Source: Ancistrus triradiatus
Taxonomy: Eukaryota; Chordata; Actinopteri; Siluriformes; Loricariidae
NCBI GenBank assembly: GCA_025084515.1
Contig: JAJAGP010000042.1
Coordinates: forward strand, 1,114,775-1,178,774
Direction: 5' to 3'
Length of the DNA: 64,000 nt
Shown here: one piece after another, positions 48,090-58,888 of the stretch
How positions within the stretch are numbered: the first letter of the stretch is position 1
How the letters are laid out: each line of letters starts with the position of its first letter
Program-made: the position numbers and the translations under genes
Notes under the pieces: generated by a model
What the model was told of the DNA's origin: nothing
Seen by the model: the letters and a program-made list of their open reading frames with translations, nothing else
Databases searched by the model: none

Positions 48090-49720
48090 AAGTGAATCAT
48101 TGATTTAATGCCGACCGATTCACTGATTCAAATCAGTTACTGATATAAATTCTGAAGAAAAGAGGAAGTGCTGGCAAATTCAAATGATTCAGTGAGTTAA
48201 ACACTGATTAAATAAATTAGAGAAGAAGTGATTAACTGATTCACACTGGCCGATTCACTGATTCAGTCACTGAACAATTCACTGATTCAATCACTAACAT
48301 GCTGTCTAATAAATGAATCATGGTTATGACCAAATGATTCAGTGATTCAAACACTGATTCACTACATTAGAGAGGAACAGGTCAAAACCAAGTGATTCAC
48401 TGGTTAAAACACTGAGTGATTCACTGATTCAAACACTGACCGAGTCACTGATTCAAACACTAACTTGCTTTCTAAGAATTAATTCATGGTTATGAACAAA
48501 TGGTTAACTGATTCAAACACTGATCCACTACATTAGAGAGGAAGTTGTTAAAACCAAGTGATTCACTGATTCAAACATTGATTATATACATTACAGAAGA
48601 ATATATTAACGCCAAGAGATTCACTGATTCATACAGTGATCCACCTCATTAGAGAGGAATATGTCAAAACCAAGTGATTCACTGATTCAAACACTGAGCG
48701 ATTCATTGATTCAAACATTGACCAATTCACTTATTCAGTCGCTAACATGCTGTCTAAGAAAGGATTCATGGATAGGACCAAATGATTCACTAATTCAAAA
48801 ACTGATTCACTACGTTAGAGAGGAATATGACAAAACAAAGTCATTCACTGATTCAAACACTGACCAATTCACTTATTCAGTCGCTAACATGCTGTTTAAG
48901 AAAGGATTCATGGTTAGGACCAAATGATTCACTGATTCAAACACTGATCCACTACATTAGAGAGGAATATGTCAAAACCAAGTGATTCATTGATTCAAAC
49001 ACTAACCTGTTTTCTATGAAAGCATTCATGGTTAGGACCAAATGATTCACTGATTCAAACGCTGATCCACTACATTAGAGAGGAATATGTCAAAACCAAG
49101 TGATTCACTGATTCAAACACTGACCAATTCACTTATTTAATCACTAACATGCTGTTTAAGAAAGGTTTCATGGCTAGGACCAAATGATTCAGTCATTCAG
49201 AAACTGTCCTGATGAATATCAGATGAATCTGTGAAGACCAAATGATTCACACATTCAACCACTAAATAGGAGGTCTATCTCTGTCAAGCTCAAATGATTC
49301 ACTGATTCAAACACTGACTCACTGTATACGAAAGGTGTCTTGGTCAGGGTCAATCAGTTCAGTGACTCATACAATGATGTTATGTTATGGAGAGGAGTCA
49401 GTCTCTTGCAAGAACGAACAATTCATTGGTTAAACACTGACTGATTCAGTAATTGATTCCCTGCATCAAATAAAGACCCGCTACTATAGAGAGGTATCTC
49501 AGACAGGACCAAACAATTCACTGATTGAAGCACTGCACTATTGATTCAGAAAAATAACAAATTTCTCTCAAGACTAAATCGTTTACTGATTCAAATGATT
49601 CGCTGGTTCTAATGCTGAACCGTCGACCAAGAGATGAGTCAATCTCTGACGTGACAGATTCAAACACTGACCCATTAACTTAGAGAGGTGTCTTTGTCGA
49701 GACCAAACGACAGACCCTGT
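48090..49720. repeat. Minisatellite, 'gattcactgattcaaacactga' type, with longer period
   Basis: Core words 'tgattcactgattcaaac' and 'attagagaggaatatgtc' alternate. A composite marked by 'ttcatggttaggaccaaatg' recurs at 48769, 48911 and 49029, i.e. every 118-142 bp. The array decays at both ends. The same core appears in two other introns (41.3-41.6, 52.1-53.2 kb). The open frames within it, such as 48661-48927, are repeat-encoded. Confidence 0.92.
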
Positions 49721-50423
49721 TTCACGTACCCTTCTTTTTATCTAATAACTGACTGCTTGTGCTGAGTCGAAGCCTGTGTGGGATTAAACAGTAATGAAAC
49801 CCACTCACATTAATGAAGTGTTTATTCCAGCTGAAAGTGGGTGTAATAAAAAACAAGCCTGAAGCTGCCCGGCAGTATTTAAAGAGGATTTACTGGCATT
49901 ATTTAGAGGTCAATATCTTTCCCCCAGCGCTCTGAATTCTGCTGTGTTCCCTTCTGATTTCTCTCGGTGTTCCCCTGTTAATGGTGAGGACTTCAGCTTA
50001 GTTAGCGACTGATCCTGCTCACAGTGCACGCGGTTTCTAAATCTGCTCTATAATGAGAAAAGTCAGGACGAACCATGAATAATCTATAGACTGAGATATA
50101 TTAGACAAAAAAGACTTCCGTCCAACCTACAGCATCTTAGTGCGCTGCAAAACCAGACGGCACTTGGTTACACATGGATGTTTTCACATAGCAGCTTCAC
50201 ACAAAGCCAAGTATAGCCCTCAAATTAGAAGCCAGAGGTGACAATGGCTGAGAGGAAGAAAACTTGAGAGGAACCAGGATCAAAAGTGGAACCTGGACTA
50301 CGCTGTGTGTGTCCAGACAACAGGTCGTTGTCTCGCTGGGGAAAAAAATCAAGAAGTTATGGTTAGCAGTTGTGTACTCTAGCCACATGTCCACAGTTTG
50401 TTGGTGCAAAATAACTCCACTAA

Positions 50424-50590
50424 TAGACAGAGGTGGCAGAAGTACCTGAAGTTCTTCACTTAACTAAAAGTACTGCTAATCTGATAAAAAATACTCGAGC
50501 AAAATTGATGCATGGCTTATCTATTTTAATCAGGTAGGAGTAGAAAAGCACCTGCTACTGAATGTACTTCAAGTAAAAAAGTAAAAGTAT
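50424..50590. repeat. Possible dispersed repeat related to 6673-6870
   Basis: 'gaggtggcagaagtacctga', 'gttcttcacttaactaaaag' and 'acttcaagtaaaaaagtaaa' are typical of a non-autonomous element I remember from teleosts. The match is weak. Confidence 0.4.
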
Positions 50591-51387
50591 TTCTTTGATC
50601 CTTTCTAACTCGTTTTGGAAACGGGATGCCTTTTATTAAGGGTAAGAGGTACAGCTCCAGATGCTGAGGGTACAAAATCTGCAAAAATCATACAATCTTT
50701 AGTGAAGCCCAACAAAAACAGAATAATACATTTTCAGACACGAGGAACCAAACCATAGAAAACACTTCAGATTTTTAATATATGCTCCACTCATAATTAT
50801 ACAATCTAATATTCAATAGTGCAGTAAATAATGATATTTAACCCAAACAATAGATATCGTCAACTCTCTGAAACACTGCAGATTCAGCTCCACTACACAA
50901 CTTAATTAAAAATTACTCATGCAAATCTGTTAGAAAAGTTATATAGCTTTGAATATACCTTTTATAATCATCACAGAAATAGTATTCACACTTCCAGGGA
51001 CATGGATAAACCTCTAGTGTCATTTTGCCACAAATAATCAAGTACAGTACAGATTATTAGCCGAGCAATATGGGTTTTTAATGGCTGATGCCAGTGCCGA
51101 TAATTAGAGAGCAGCGTGACCGATGGCTGATATATAATGCTGGTATTATTAAACGAGACAGTACGTTATTGCACTTAAATGAACATTTATTGAAGCTATA
51201 AATGCACTGTCTCTGTTTTGAAGTCTAAGTTACTCTGTCTTTTTCATAAAAACAAAACTAAAAAGTTTGATTGCAATTAAGTGTTATTGAACTAGCGTAG
51301 ACAATGGGAGTAAATGGGTTTGGAGGAAACACTAAAACACTCCAAGCCGTTCCACTGACACTCCATGTTCTGCTTCCCTTTCACCAG

Positions 51388-51539
51388 CCGGAGGAGCTGA
51401 CCAACGTTCTGGAGATCTGCAACATCGTCTTCACCAGCATGTTTGCCCTGGAGATGATCCTCAAGCTGACGGCTTTCGGTTGCTTTAACTACCTGCACAA
51501 CCCCTACAACATCTTTGATGGTATCATCGTGATCATCAG
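51388..51539 (+). CDS. cacna1i: cacna1i exon: domain II S2 and S3
   Basis: The exon encodes PEELTNVLEICNIVFTSMFA then LEMILKLTAFGCFNYLHNPY and NIFDGIIVIIS. The first helix is S2, with the conserved Glu and Lys (A-L-E-M-I-L-K), and N-P-Y-N-I-F-D begins S3 with the conserved Asp that pairs with S4 charges. The acceptor is ACCAG and the donor AG|GTGAGA. It starts in phase 0, has 50 full codons, and leaves AG of a serine codon completed at 53245. Apart from conservative changes it matches Cav3.3. Confidence 0.96.
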
Positions 51540-52299
51540 GTGAGAGCCGACCGGTGTGAATGTAACCTTCGTAGAAATCAGGCATTTAATTAGGACATTA
51601 GACAGCTAATCTGGCCCTATCATGACTCGTGGACTTTTAATTACCTAAGAAAGTTAGTACATTAAAATTGTTTTAGCGCTTTTCCAATTTCCACTTCACT
51701 GTCCCTGTCTGTTCAGGGGATAATTATGTTTAGGAACTGAGGGGTTGATGAGGGGTCAAGCTCTACTTGTTTTCAAATCTTTTTGGTTTTTAGTTTATGA
51801 ACACATTTTGGGAAGTCTCTGAAAATGTAGTATAGATAGTAAATAGTAGGAATAAGAACGTAACTGTGGGTAGTTGAAGAAAAATGGAGTCTGAGTCATC
51901 TCAGTCAGTTCAGCTTAATGATTCATGTGTGGGTTAACCATGTGTGCAGAATGAAGGTTGTGAAGCCAGACAACTAACAGCTTGAACACGGAGAACAGCT
52001 GTTCCTGCCCTAGAATAGGGTTGAAAATAATGGTTTTTCACACCCAGCCCTACTGATTACTACTGAGTCTGAAAATCTTCAGCTTGAACCAAAAATCAAT
52101 TCATTAAAGGAGAAAATCTAAAGCAAAAGAAATGAATCACTCAACTGAATGAGAGATGTGAAAGTCTGAGACATAACTAGATGATTCACTTATTCAAACA
52201 GCTGAATGATTCAGTGATTTTAACACTGATTCACTGAACATCAAAGAAGCCAACCTTGGTTATGACCAAATTATTCACTGGTTCAAACACCGACTCATT

Positions 52300-52436
52300 T
52301 TACATTTTAGACATTTTTAGTGCTTATCCAGCACGATTTACAACGCATCTTCCAAACTACAACCCAAGCAAATGTGGATTAAGCGCCTTGCATTATGGGC
52401 TTTAGCCGATGTGCCACTACAGTCCATAGACTCACT
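52300..52436 (-). repeat. Degenerate tRNA-derived SINE relic
   Basis: 'acattttagacatttttagt', 'cttatccagcacgatttaca', 'ggattaagcgccttgca' and 'gatgtgccactacagtcc' follow the order of the copy at 35606 but with large losses. The last words recur at 52795, next to the second relic. Confidence 0.6.
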
Positions 52437-52640
52437 GAAAAAGAGATGGATCTTTGTAAAGAACACAGAGTTCACTCACTCAAAAATGGACTAACCTTCC
52501 TGACCAAACGATTCACTGATTTAAATGTTGATGGAAGTGAATCAAAGTCATGCATAAATGATGCACTGACAAATGACCAAAGGAATATTAGCCCAATGAT
52601 TTACTGAGCCAGTGATGATGAATGAAACGCTGACTCATTT

Positions 52641-52805
52641 TACATTTATATTTGAAACATTGCTGACACGCTTATCCGGAGTGATTTACAGCAGATCTTC
52701 CAAAGTACAAGCCTAGCTATTCTGGGTTAAGTTGAACTTAAACCATTTTGGAACCTGATTCTTCTGGCCAATAATCCAGTACTGTAGCCACTGTGCCACT
52801 ACAGT
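52641..52805 (-). repeat. Degenerate tRNA-derived SINE relic
   Basis: 'cacgcttatccggagtgatt', 'acagcagatcttccaaagta', 'gaacctgattcttctggcca' and 'ataatccagtactgtagcca' are the decayed counterpart of the copy at 35606. It has the same orientation as the one at 52300. Confidence 0.65.
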
Positions 52806-53244
52806 CCAGAAACTCACTGAAAAAGAGATGAATCTTTGTAAAGAACAAACAATTCACTGATATAAGTAGTGAATCAGTCAGGACTAAATAATTCACCGAT
52901 TCAAGCACTTACTCTGAATAAAACGGAAGTCTGTTATGATCAAATGATTCACTGATTTAGGCACTGACTCACTAGACGAGCCGATCTCAGTCAGCAGCAA
53001 GTTAACTAGGACTAATCATCTCACTGACTCAAGCACTAAGCTACTAAACAACAGGAGTCTGTCATGAGCAAATGAGTCACTGATTCAAACCCTGACCTGC
53101 TGAAAAAGAGGGCTGAATCTGTGTCAGGACTAAACAATTCACTGATTCAGTTGCTGACCTGCTGAATGAAAGAGGAGTAAATTGAGCGAAAGATTCACTC
53201 CATTCTCTTATGACCTTCTTGTCTCTTCTTTTTCTTCTCTACAG

Positions 53245-53430
53245 CGTGTGTGAGATCGTGGGTCAGTCCGATGGTGGTCTGAGCGTGTTGAGGACGTTCA
53301 GGCTGCTCCGGGTGTTAAAGCTGGTGCGCTTCATGCCCGCTCTGCGCCGGCAGCTGGTCGTCTTGATGAAGACCATGGACAACGTGGCGACATTCTGCAT
53401 GCTGCTCATGCTCTTCATCTTCATCTTCAG
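53245..53430 (+). CDS. cacna1i: cacna1i exon: domain II S4, S4-S5 linker and S5
   Basis: After the split serine the exon reads VCEIVGQSDGGLSVL, then the S4 voltage sensor RTFRLLRVLKLVRFMP with five regularly spaced basic residues. The linker ALRRQLVVLMKTMDN follows, then S5 (VATFCMLLMLFIFIF). RTFRLLRVLKLVRFMPALRR is the Cav3.3 form; Cav3.1 has RLMRV and FLPALQ. Position 53249-53251 is TGT (Cys), where mammalian T-type channels have Trp (WEIVGQ). The acceptor is CTACAG, with 61 full codons, and the donor AG|GTGTGC is weaker than its neighbours. The exon ends with AG of a serine completed at 54423. Confidence 0.96.
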
Positions 53431-53802
53431 GTGTGCAGAAAAGAGACATAGTAAAAAAAAAAAAAACATGAACTTGTTTGCATTTGCAAACCGTGAGAAA
53501 AATAATAACGTCTCAGAACTTAATTGAAATGTCTGCTCACTGTAGAGCTCCTTTTGTTTTGAAAACCCAACAAAACTTGACCAGAGGGTCCCAAACTTTT
53601 GCGTAAGCCCACGTTTGCCTTAGAGAGAAATATCAGGCAAGCAGAAGCTGCAGGACTGATGAGGTTTAGCAGAACGAGGCAGGACAGGAAACAGATGAGA
53701 TGAAGAACAATGGCCACAGAAAGAGAAAGATGGAGCGAGAATGCAGTAACCGTGTGAGCTATGAAGACAAATGGAGTTCGCGTTCTTCTCCATTTGTCTC
53801 CC

Positions 53803-53856
<54 letters not shown>

Positions 53857-54422
53857 ACAAACACACACTCACACCTGCTGCAGGAATCTGAAGACAGCAA
53901 CACAGAGAAAAATAAGTATCTATTGTCATTGGAGGGCACCTATGCAAACACTTATCCAGACATTTATCCAAAGAGCAACCTGCAGGCTTATTTTAACACA
54001 AACTATATGAAACAATGAACATGAAACTGTGGGAGCTGCTCGTGCTTGTCGCTGGATCAAATGATCCTCTCTATTGGTGATCTGTTCACCGTGTGGAACC
54101 ACTGCCCTCATGGAAACACTGCTCCCAAAACCTCCTAACAGCTAGACCACGGCCTAGACGATGAGCAATTCATCAAAACGACCATCCTGCTCCTCTCAGT
54201 CCAATGAAGCGCCCCCTCTCAAAGTCTGTTAACTGGGCAAAATGTCTTTGAGTACATCCTAGAGGCATGCCTGGCATTCAGCAATCTCACGCCAAGAGGT
54301 ACATTACCCAAAAGTGGCCTCTGAGAGCCTTTTTATAGAGCAGGGAATCAGTTCTTTGAATGCTGTTTCAGTTCATCCTTGTACATACATGTTAAGAAAA
54401 GACTTTTCCTTTCTGTTTACAG
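53431..54422 (+). other. cacna1i: cacna1i intron, 1.0 kb
   Basis: The donor is GTGTGC and the acceptor TTCTGTTTACAG. It contains (CA)n at 53809-53868. The rest holds nothing recognised. Confidence 0.9.
53809..53868. repeat. (CA)n microsatellite
   Basis: About 28 CA units with a few AA interruptions at the 3' side. Confidence 0.95.
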
Positions 54423-54540
54423 TATACTCGGCATGCACATATTCGGCTGTAAGTTCAGTCTGAAGACAGATGCTGGAGATACGGTGCCGGACAGAAAGAA
54501 CTTTGACTCTCTGCTGTGGGCCATAGTGACTGTGTTTCAG
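54423..54540 (+). CDS. cacna1i: cacna1i exon: domain II S5 end and pore-helix region
   Basis: The exon encodes ILGMHIFGCKFSLKTDAGDT followed by VPDRKNFDSLLWAIVTVFQ. The first part ends S5 and gives the short extracellular turret. NFDSLLWAIVTVFQ is the pore helix ahead of the selectivity filter. The S-L-K-T-D-A-G-D-T stretch is Cav3.3-like. One base completes a serine codon, 39 codons follow, and the donor is CAG|GTAATG in phase 0. Confidence 0.96.
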
Positions 54541-54629
54541 GTAATGCATGTCCACCTCCTGTGGTGGCACTTATACATTGTTGGATGAATCCCTTAGGTG
54601 CATCCTTAGTGCCTCTCCTTTTATGTACT

Positions 54630-55430
54630 CAGTGGTGCTTGAAAATTTGTGTATCATGGTACGAACAAAGGAGATTTATGAGGACCTCTGAAAAAGAGTT
54701 GTTGAAGCTCATCAGGCTGGAAAAGGTTACAAAACCATCTCTAAAGAGTTTGGACTCCACCAATCCACAGTCAGTCATATTGTGTACAAATGGAGAAGAT
54801 TCAAGACCATTGTTACCCTCCCCAGGAGTGGTCGACCAACAAAGATCACTCCAAGAGCAAGGCATGTAATAGTTGGCGAGGTCACAAAGGACCCCAGGAT
54901 AACTTCTAAGCAACTGAAGGCCTCTCTCACATTGGCTAATGTTAATGTTCATGAGTCCACCATCAGAAGAACACTGAACAACAATGGTGTGCATGGCAGG
55001 GTTGCAAGGAGAAAGCCACTGCTCTCCAAAAAGAACATTGCTGCTCGTCTGCAGTTTGCTAAAGATCACGTGGACGAGCCAGAAGGCTATTGGAAGAATG
55101 TTTTGTGGATGGATGAGACCAAAATAGTACTATTTGGTTTTAAAAGAAAAGCGTTTTGTTTGGAGAAAAGAAAACACTGCATTCCAGCATAAGAACCTTC
55201 TGTGAAACATGGTGGTGGTAGTATCATGGTTTGGGCCTGTTTTGCTGCATCTGGGCAGGATGGCTTGCCATCATTGATGGAACAATGAATTCTGCATAAT
55301 ATCAGAGAATTCTAAAGAAAATGTCAGGACTTTATCTACTTTAAGGACTTGTGTGAAAATCTGATGTTTTTTTTATTTATGCAGAAAAGTAGAAAACTCT
55401 AAAGGGTTCAGAAACTTTCCAGCACCACTG
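54630..55430 (+). mobile_element. Tc1/mariner element copy C, deleted
   Basis: The copy begins CAGTGGTGCTTGAAAA, but after about 20 bp jumps to the transposase start, so most of the left terminal region is lost. It ends with the inverse 'ccagcaccactg' followed by TA. The left flank is CT rather than TA, two bases after a TA. The length is 801 bp against 1592 bp for copy B. Confidence 0.92.
54656..55320 (+). pseudogene. Tc1-like transposase, deleted (copy C)
   Basis: An ATG at 54656 gives MVRTKEIYEDL and then a stop, where the parent has a sense codon. Downstream the frame retains GKGYKTISKEFGLHQSTV, the SGRPTKITPRARHV hook, NNNGVHGRVARRKPLL and the first catalytic Asp in LWMDETKI (the usual T before D is M here). 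Short remains of GSIMVWACFAASG and of the 'tgatggaacaatgaattctg' region follow. The sequence then jumps to the right end, so the second and third catalytic acids are missing. It is inactive. Confidence 0.9.
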
Positions 55431-55459
55431 TATATGTGTATTCTATCCTGTATGTGTAG

Positions 55460-55615
55460 ATCCTGACTCAGGAGGACTGGAATGCGGTTCTGTATAATGG
55501 CATGGCCTCCACGTCTCCTCTGGCCGCTCTCTATTTCGTGGCGCTCATGACGTTTGGAAACTACGTGCTCTTTAACCTGCTCGTTGCTATCCTGGTGGAG
55601 GGGTTTCAGGCAGAG
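55460..55615 (+). CDS. cacna1i: cacna1i exon: domain II selectivity filter and S6
   Basis: The exon begins ILTQEDWNAVLYNGMASTSP; the glutamate of T-Q-E-D-W is the domain II member of the E-E-D-D filter. It continues LAALYFVALMTFGNYVLFNL and LVAILVEGFQAE, the S6 helix with its conserved Asn. Fifty-two codons, phase 0 at both ends. The acceptor TGTGTAG is weak in pyrimidines and lies 29 bp after the end of the Tc1 copy. At 55520-55522 the codon is CTG (Leu), where the mammalian channels have Trp (S-T-S-P/S-W-A). The donor is GAG|GTACGG. Confidence 0.96.
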
Positions 55616-55798
55616 GTACGGGATTTTAGAATGATTGATTATGACCAACTTTTTGACAAGAACAGCGGCTCATACGTGCTAACTCCTAACTAGATAAGCT
55701 TTCTGTGGGTAGTCATTCCGCTAAAGCGGATCTGTTGTAGCACCTGTATGAGCCAAGTAATTCACGAAATGCTTAATAGTCTCTGTTTTTACCACCAG
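55616..55798 (+). other. cacna1i: cacna1i intron, 183 bp
   Basis: GTACGG...TTTTTACCACCAG, phase 0, no repeats. Confidence 0.92.
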
Positions 55799-55889
55799 GG
55801 TGATGCTAATCGCTCGTACTCAGACGATGACGCCTCCTCCTCCAATTATGACGAGAGTAATATACATAAGGACTCCCTCCAGCTCTCCG
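55799..55889 (+). CDS. cacna1i: cacna1i exon: start of the II-III linker
   Basis: The exon encodes GDANRSYSDDDASSSNYDES followed by NIHKDSLQLS. Mammalian Cav3.3 begins this linker GDANRSYSDEDQSSSN, so this is the best paralogue signature in the second half of the window. The acidic, serine-rich stretch is cytoplasmic. Thirty codons and one base of an aspartate codon (G|AT) are present. The acceptor is ACCACCAG and the donor CCG|GTAGGG. Confidence 0.95.
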
Positions 55890-58410
55890 GTAGGGAAAAT
55901 ACACTACAGATACAGAAAAATGTGATCTGTGGAGCGTTGCGTCTTGCACAGCACTTCATCACACCCCTAAATTGAATCTCTTATCCATTATGAGTCTCTT
56001 ATCCAGTATCATCATTACCATGAGTCTGTTTTCCATCGGAGTCCTGAGCTTCTTTATCAGTGTGAGTCACTGATTAAAACGCCACTGTAAGTTATAAGAT
56101 TTCACAGCAGCAGATTTTTCAGAAGCTAAACTTTCAAAACTTCTGCAAGACAAACCATAAGATAATAACCATAACATGATTACACACTATATGAACGGCT
56201 TGAAAAATGATATTTAACTTATTATTACATCTTGTGTTTTATAAGTCTCATGGTATGGCACTTGGGTTTGGTCAAATAACATGACTAAATAATTCATTAA
56301 TTTTTTTATTTTCTTTCTTTCTGTCTTTTAATTTGTTGAATTACATTAGTGAAGCGAAGGCTTTGAGTGCCTTGACCTTGGACAGCTGAAGAATGTAACG
56401 AAAGTCTTGTTTTCTTGTACACCATATAGATGTGCTCCTTTTACCTGGGAATAACTTTAGGAAGAAAACAAGCTGGTATTTTGCTCTAGTACGAGTTCAG
56501 GCAAGGTTTCTCCTCCATTTGGCTTCTGTTTATTTCGCAACGTCTCACTCTTCTTGCCATCTTTCCTTTCACACTCCACACACTCTGCTTCTGCTCACTT
56601 CTCCTCAGCTAACCCACTGCTTTACTTAACACAAGCCAGAGTCCTACTCTCTCTAAAACCTCACTCTCTCTCTATCCTCAGCTGAACCAGATTGGGCAAT
56701 GCTTTCCATTATCTCTGTTTATATGTGGAGACTCGAGAGCAGGTCTCTCAGCTGCAATCTGTAAATCATGGAGGTTAAACCATGCTTAGAATGGGCAGAG
56801 AAAAGTGGCAGGCTTCTCCCAGAGGAACCTCTGAGGTTTCCTGTTCCCCAGGCACTATTCTAGCGATTACCTGACATTCTGGGTGACCTTGATGTACCTT
56901 GATTCCTTTTCTTCTTTCCTCTGATCGGGATATTTCTCAGTCTTCTCTTTGAAGTCCGTTCTCCTCCGGCCGCTTAATTATTTAGATTAAAGGCAGCACG
57001 CCCAAGAAAGTCGTAAACCAACTACTCGACCCTGAGGCTGACCGTGAATTTGGATCTGCCTAAATGTTTAATGTCTGGAGATGTTCAGTCCATAAACAAG
57101 ATCACCGCTCTTACATCATTGGCATCCTTGGTATAGATTGGTGCTGGGAGGAAGTGTGGGAAGGTACAGAGAATATCTTGGCAGATACCAGGCAGATTTG
57201 ATTGTGTATCCTGAACGATGAACCAGTTTGTCAGTAAGGGCTTGGACGGAATCACTGTCCAGCCTTCCCTCTGTGTATCGGTGTGACGCCCTGCCTGATC
57301 AGAAGGCACATTCAGGACTCAAATGCTGGGTCACCACTAGTGGTTGCCATTGTGATTTATGCCAAAGCACCCCTTAGTATACTGGGTATACATGCTGAAT
57401 AAAAAGTCTATATTTTTAATAATAGTTATCTTAGTATCTTAATAATATGCTACAATATGATTCAGTGATTCACTGTTTCAGAAAGAATCACTTCAAAATA
57501 ATTATGAACAGAACATCACTATTTTATCAATATTTGAGTATGTTTTTTTATATTTTTTGTCCCAGTAAGGGTCCTGGTCACTGCAGTGCCTATTTCTCAG
57601 AGAACACATAATGTGCAGAAATATCATCCTGAACTTATGAGTTATTTTCTTTTAAAAACCATGTTGATTCATTCGACTTACACTTGTCATGTCGTTAGTT
57701 TCTTAGCCAGCCCTGACTGCACCTTCGTTGGCTCCAGCTCTTCCAGAGGCTTCCGATTCAAATGCGCTCTGTCTCGCCAGAGTGTTGACAGCTTGTATCA
57801 CAGAACATTCGGTTCATTGTTCCTGGTTCTCAAGCTTCGTGCTTTGAGCTGTGCCCTTGAGCGGCTTATGTTCATGAGCCTTCCTTGTTTGTTTCTGTCT
57901 CTTGTGTTTTTTGGGTTTATGTTTATCTTGTGCCTGAGGTGATTCAATTTTTTTCCTTCAAGCATTTTTGGGATTCCACAAGCTTTCATGTTTTGAGTTC
58001 TCATTACTTTGCTTACAGATTTCCCCTAGTGCAAGAGTCCTCAGATCAGATAGCAATATCATAACACTTGACTCGTTATCTAATTAGTTTTGTGGATTAT
58101 TACTTATACATGAGTAATTCGTGGCACACAGCAGCAAATCCTTAAGACAATGTAAAGGCATAAATGAGAATGAGAATGAAATGAGACAAACCCTTCAGGA
58201 GTAATAACAAACCCAGATATGTTTTTAAATTGAACACATAGTACTAAAATTTACACTGTACTTATGACATATGCACCAAAAACTGGATGTTTTTCCAGAA
58301 CATTCAGTTATTATTATGCTATTTGTTTATAACTTGTCTCTGGGAATCTCTCTGAAAGTTTGCTTTGGATGTGGATCTAACATGACTGTGTGCCCCTTCT
58401 TGCTCTACAG
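55890..58410 (+). other. cacna1i: cacna1i intron, 2.5 kb
   Basis: The donor is GTAGGG and the acceptor TTGCTCTACAG. No transposon or long repeat is recognised. It is ordinary AT-rich intron with short CT-rich patches at 56500-56690. Confidence 0.88.
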
Positions 58411-58556
58411 ATCCTAAGCTTTGTGCTTTGACCCCTAATGGGCACCTGGAGATGAACCCATCAGGAGGAGGCAGGATGAGTTTGGAGGAAGAGTCCCGCA
58501 AGAGCAGCGTCACCAGTCTGGGGAAGAGCAGTCTTGAGCAGCGCTCGTTCTCACTG
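58411..58556 (+). CDS. cacna1i: cacna1i exon: II-III linker, Ser-rich segment
   Basis: The exon reads PKLCALTPNGHLEMNPSGGG then RMSLEEESRKSSVTSLGKSS and LEQRSFSL. It parallels mammalian DPKLCPIPMTPNGHLD and RKSSVMSLGRMSYDQRSLS. R-K-S-S is a possible site for basophilic kinases. Two bases complete an aspartate codon, 48 codons follow, and the donor CTG|GTGGGA is in phase 0. The next exon at 62029 begins in phase 0, so the reading continues cleanly. Confidence 0.92.
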
Positions 58557-58888
58557 GTGGGAGAAAAATACCAGTCTATCTATCTGTTTATGTAATGTGT
58601 CCAATTTGCATTGAATGGCTAAAGAATTGCTTCAAAGTCAGAGGCGGAAACATTTTGAAATGGTGGCTATGTTTTCCAAACTTGTTAGTATGTATGGAGG
58701 ATATCTAAAGTTCAATCAGGTTTATATTGTAGTTTAATTCTGTTTTGAAATGTTTTTCCTTTCCCAAAACTTTAGCAAAATGTTCAGCAAGGACAATATG
58801 ACCTACTTTTGAGAGTAAAAGGCTCAAAAATGGTAGTTTCTTTTTCATCTATTACTACAGACTTTATTTTGACTAGAAAAATTAGTCT

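Larger units (their letters stand above)
46803..51387 (+). other. cacna1i: cacna1i intron, 4.6 kb
   Basis: The donor GTACAC merges with (CA)n; the acceptor is TTTCACCAG. Contents are (CA)n, (ATT)n, a (TG)n at 47861-47892, the 'gattcactgattcaaacac' array at 48.1-49.7 kb and a possible dispersed repeat at 50424-50590. I see nothing recognisable at 47040-47850 and 50600-51370. Confidence 0.85.
52130..53190. repeat. 'gattcactgattcaa' repeat with two SINE insertions
   Basis: The words 'atgattcactgattta', 'caattcactgattcagttg' and 'tcactgattcaaaccctgac' recur irregularly. The same core forms the array at 48.1-49.7 kb. The two SINE relics interrupt it. Confidence 0.78.
51540..53244 (+). other. cacna1i: cacna1i intron, 1.7 kb
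   Basis: The donor is GTGAGA and the acceptor CTTCTCTACAG with a strong pyrimidine tract. It contains two minus-strand SINE relics (52300-52436, 52641-52805) embedded in 'gattcactgattcaa' repeat (52130-53190). I see nothing recognisable in 51560-52120. Confidence 0.87.
54541..55459 (+). other. cacna1i: cacna1i intron, 919 bp, mostly Tc1 element
   Basis: The donor is GTAATG and the acceptor GTATGTGTAG. The Tc1 copy at 54630-55430 occupies 801 of 919 bp. The non-transposon part is 89 bp at the 5' side and 29 bp at the 3' side, so the intron before insertion was probably about 120 bp. Confidence 0.92.

Noticed and set aside
48661..48927. Open frame with repeated S-L-I-Q-T-L in the 48-49 kb array
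   Set aside because: It is translated minisatellite and is broken in other units of the same array.
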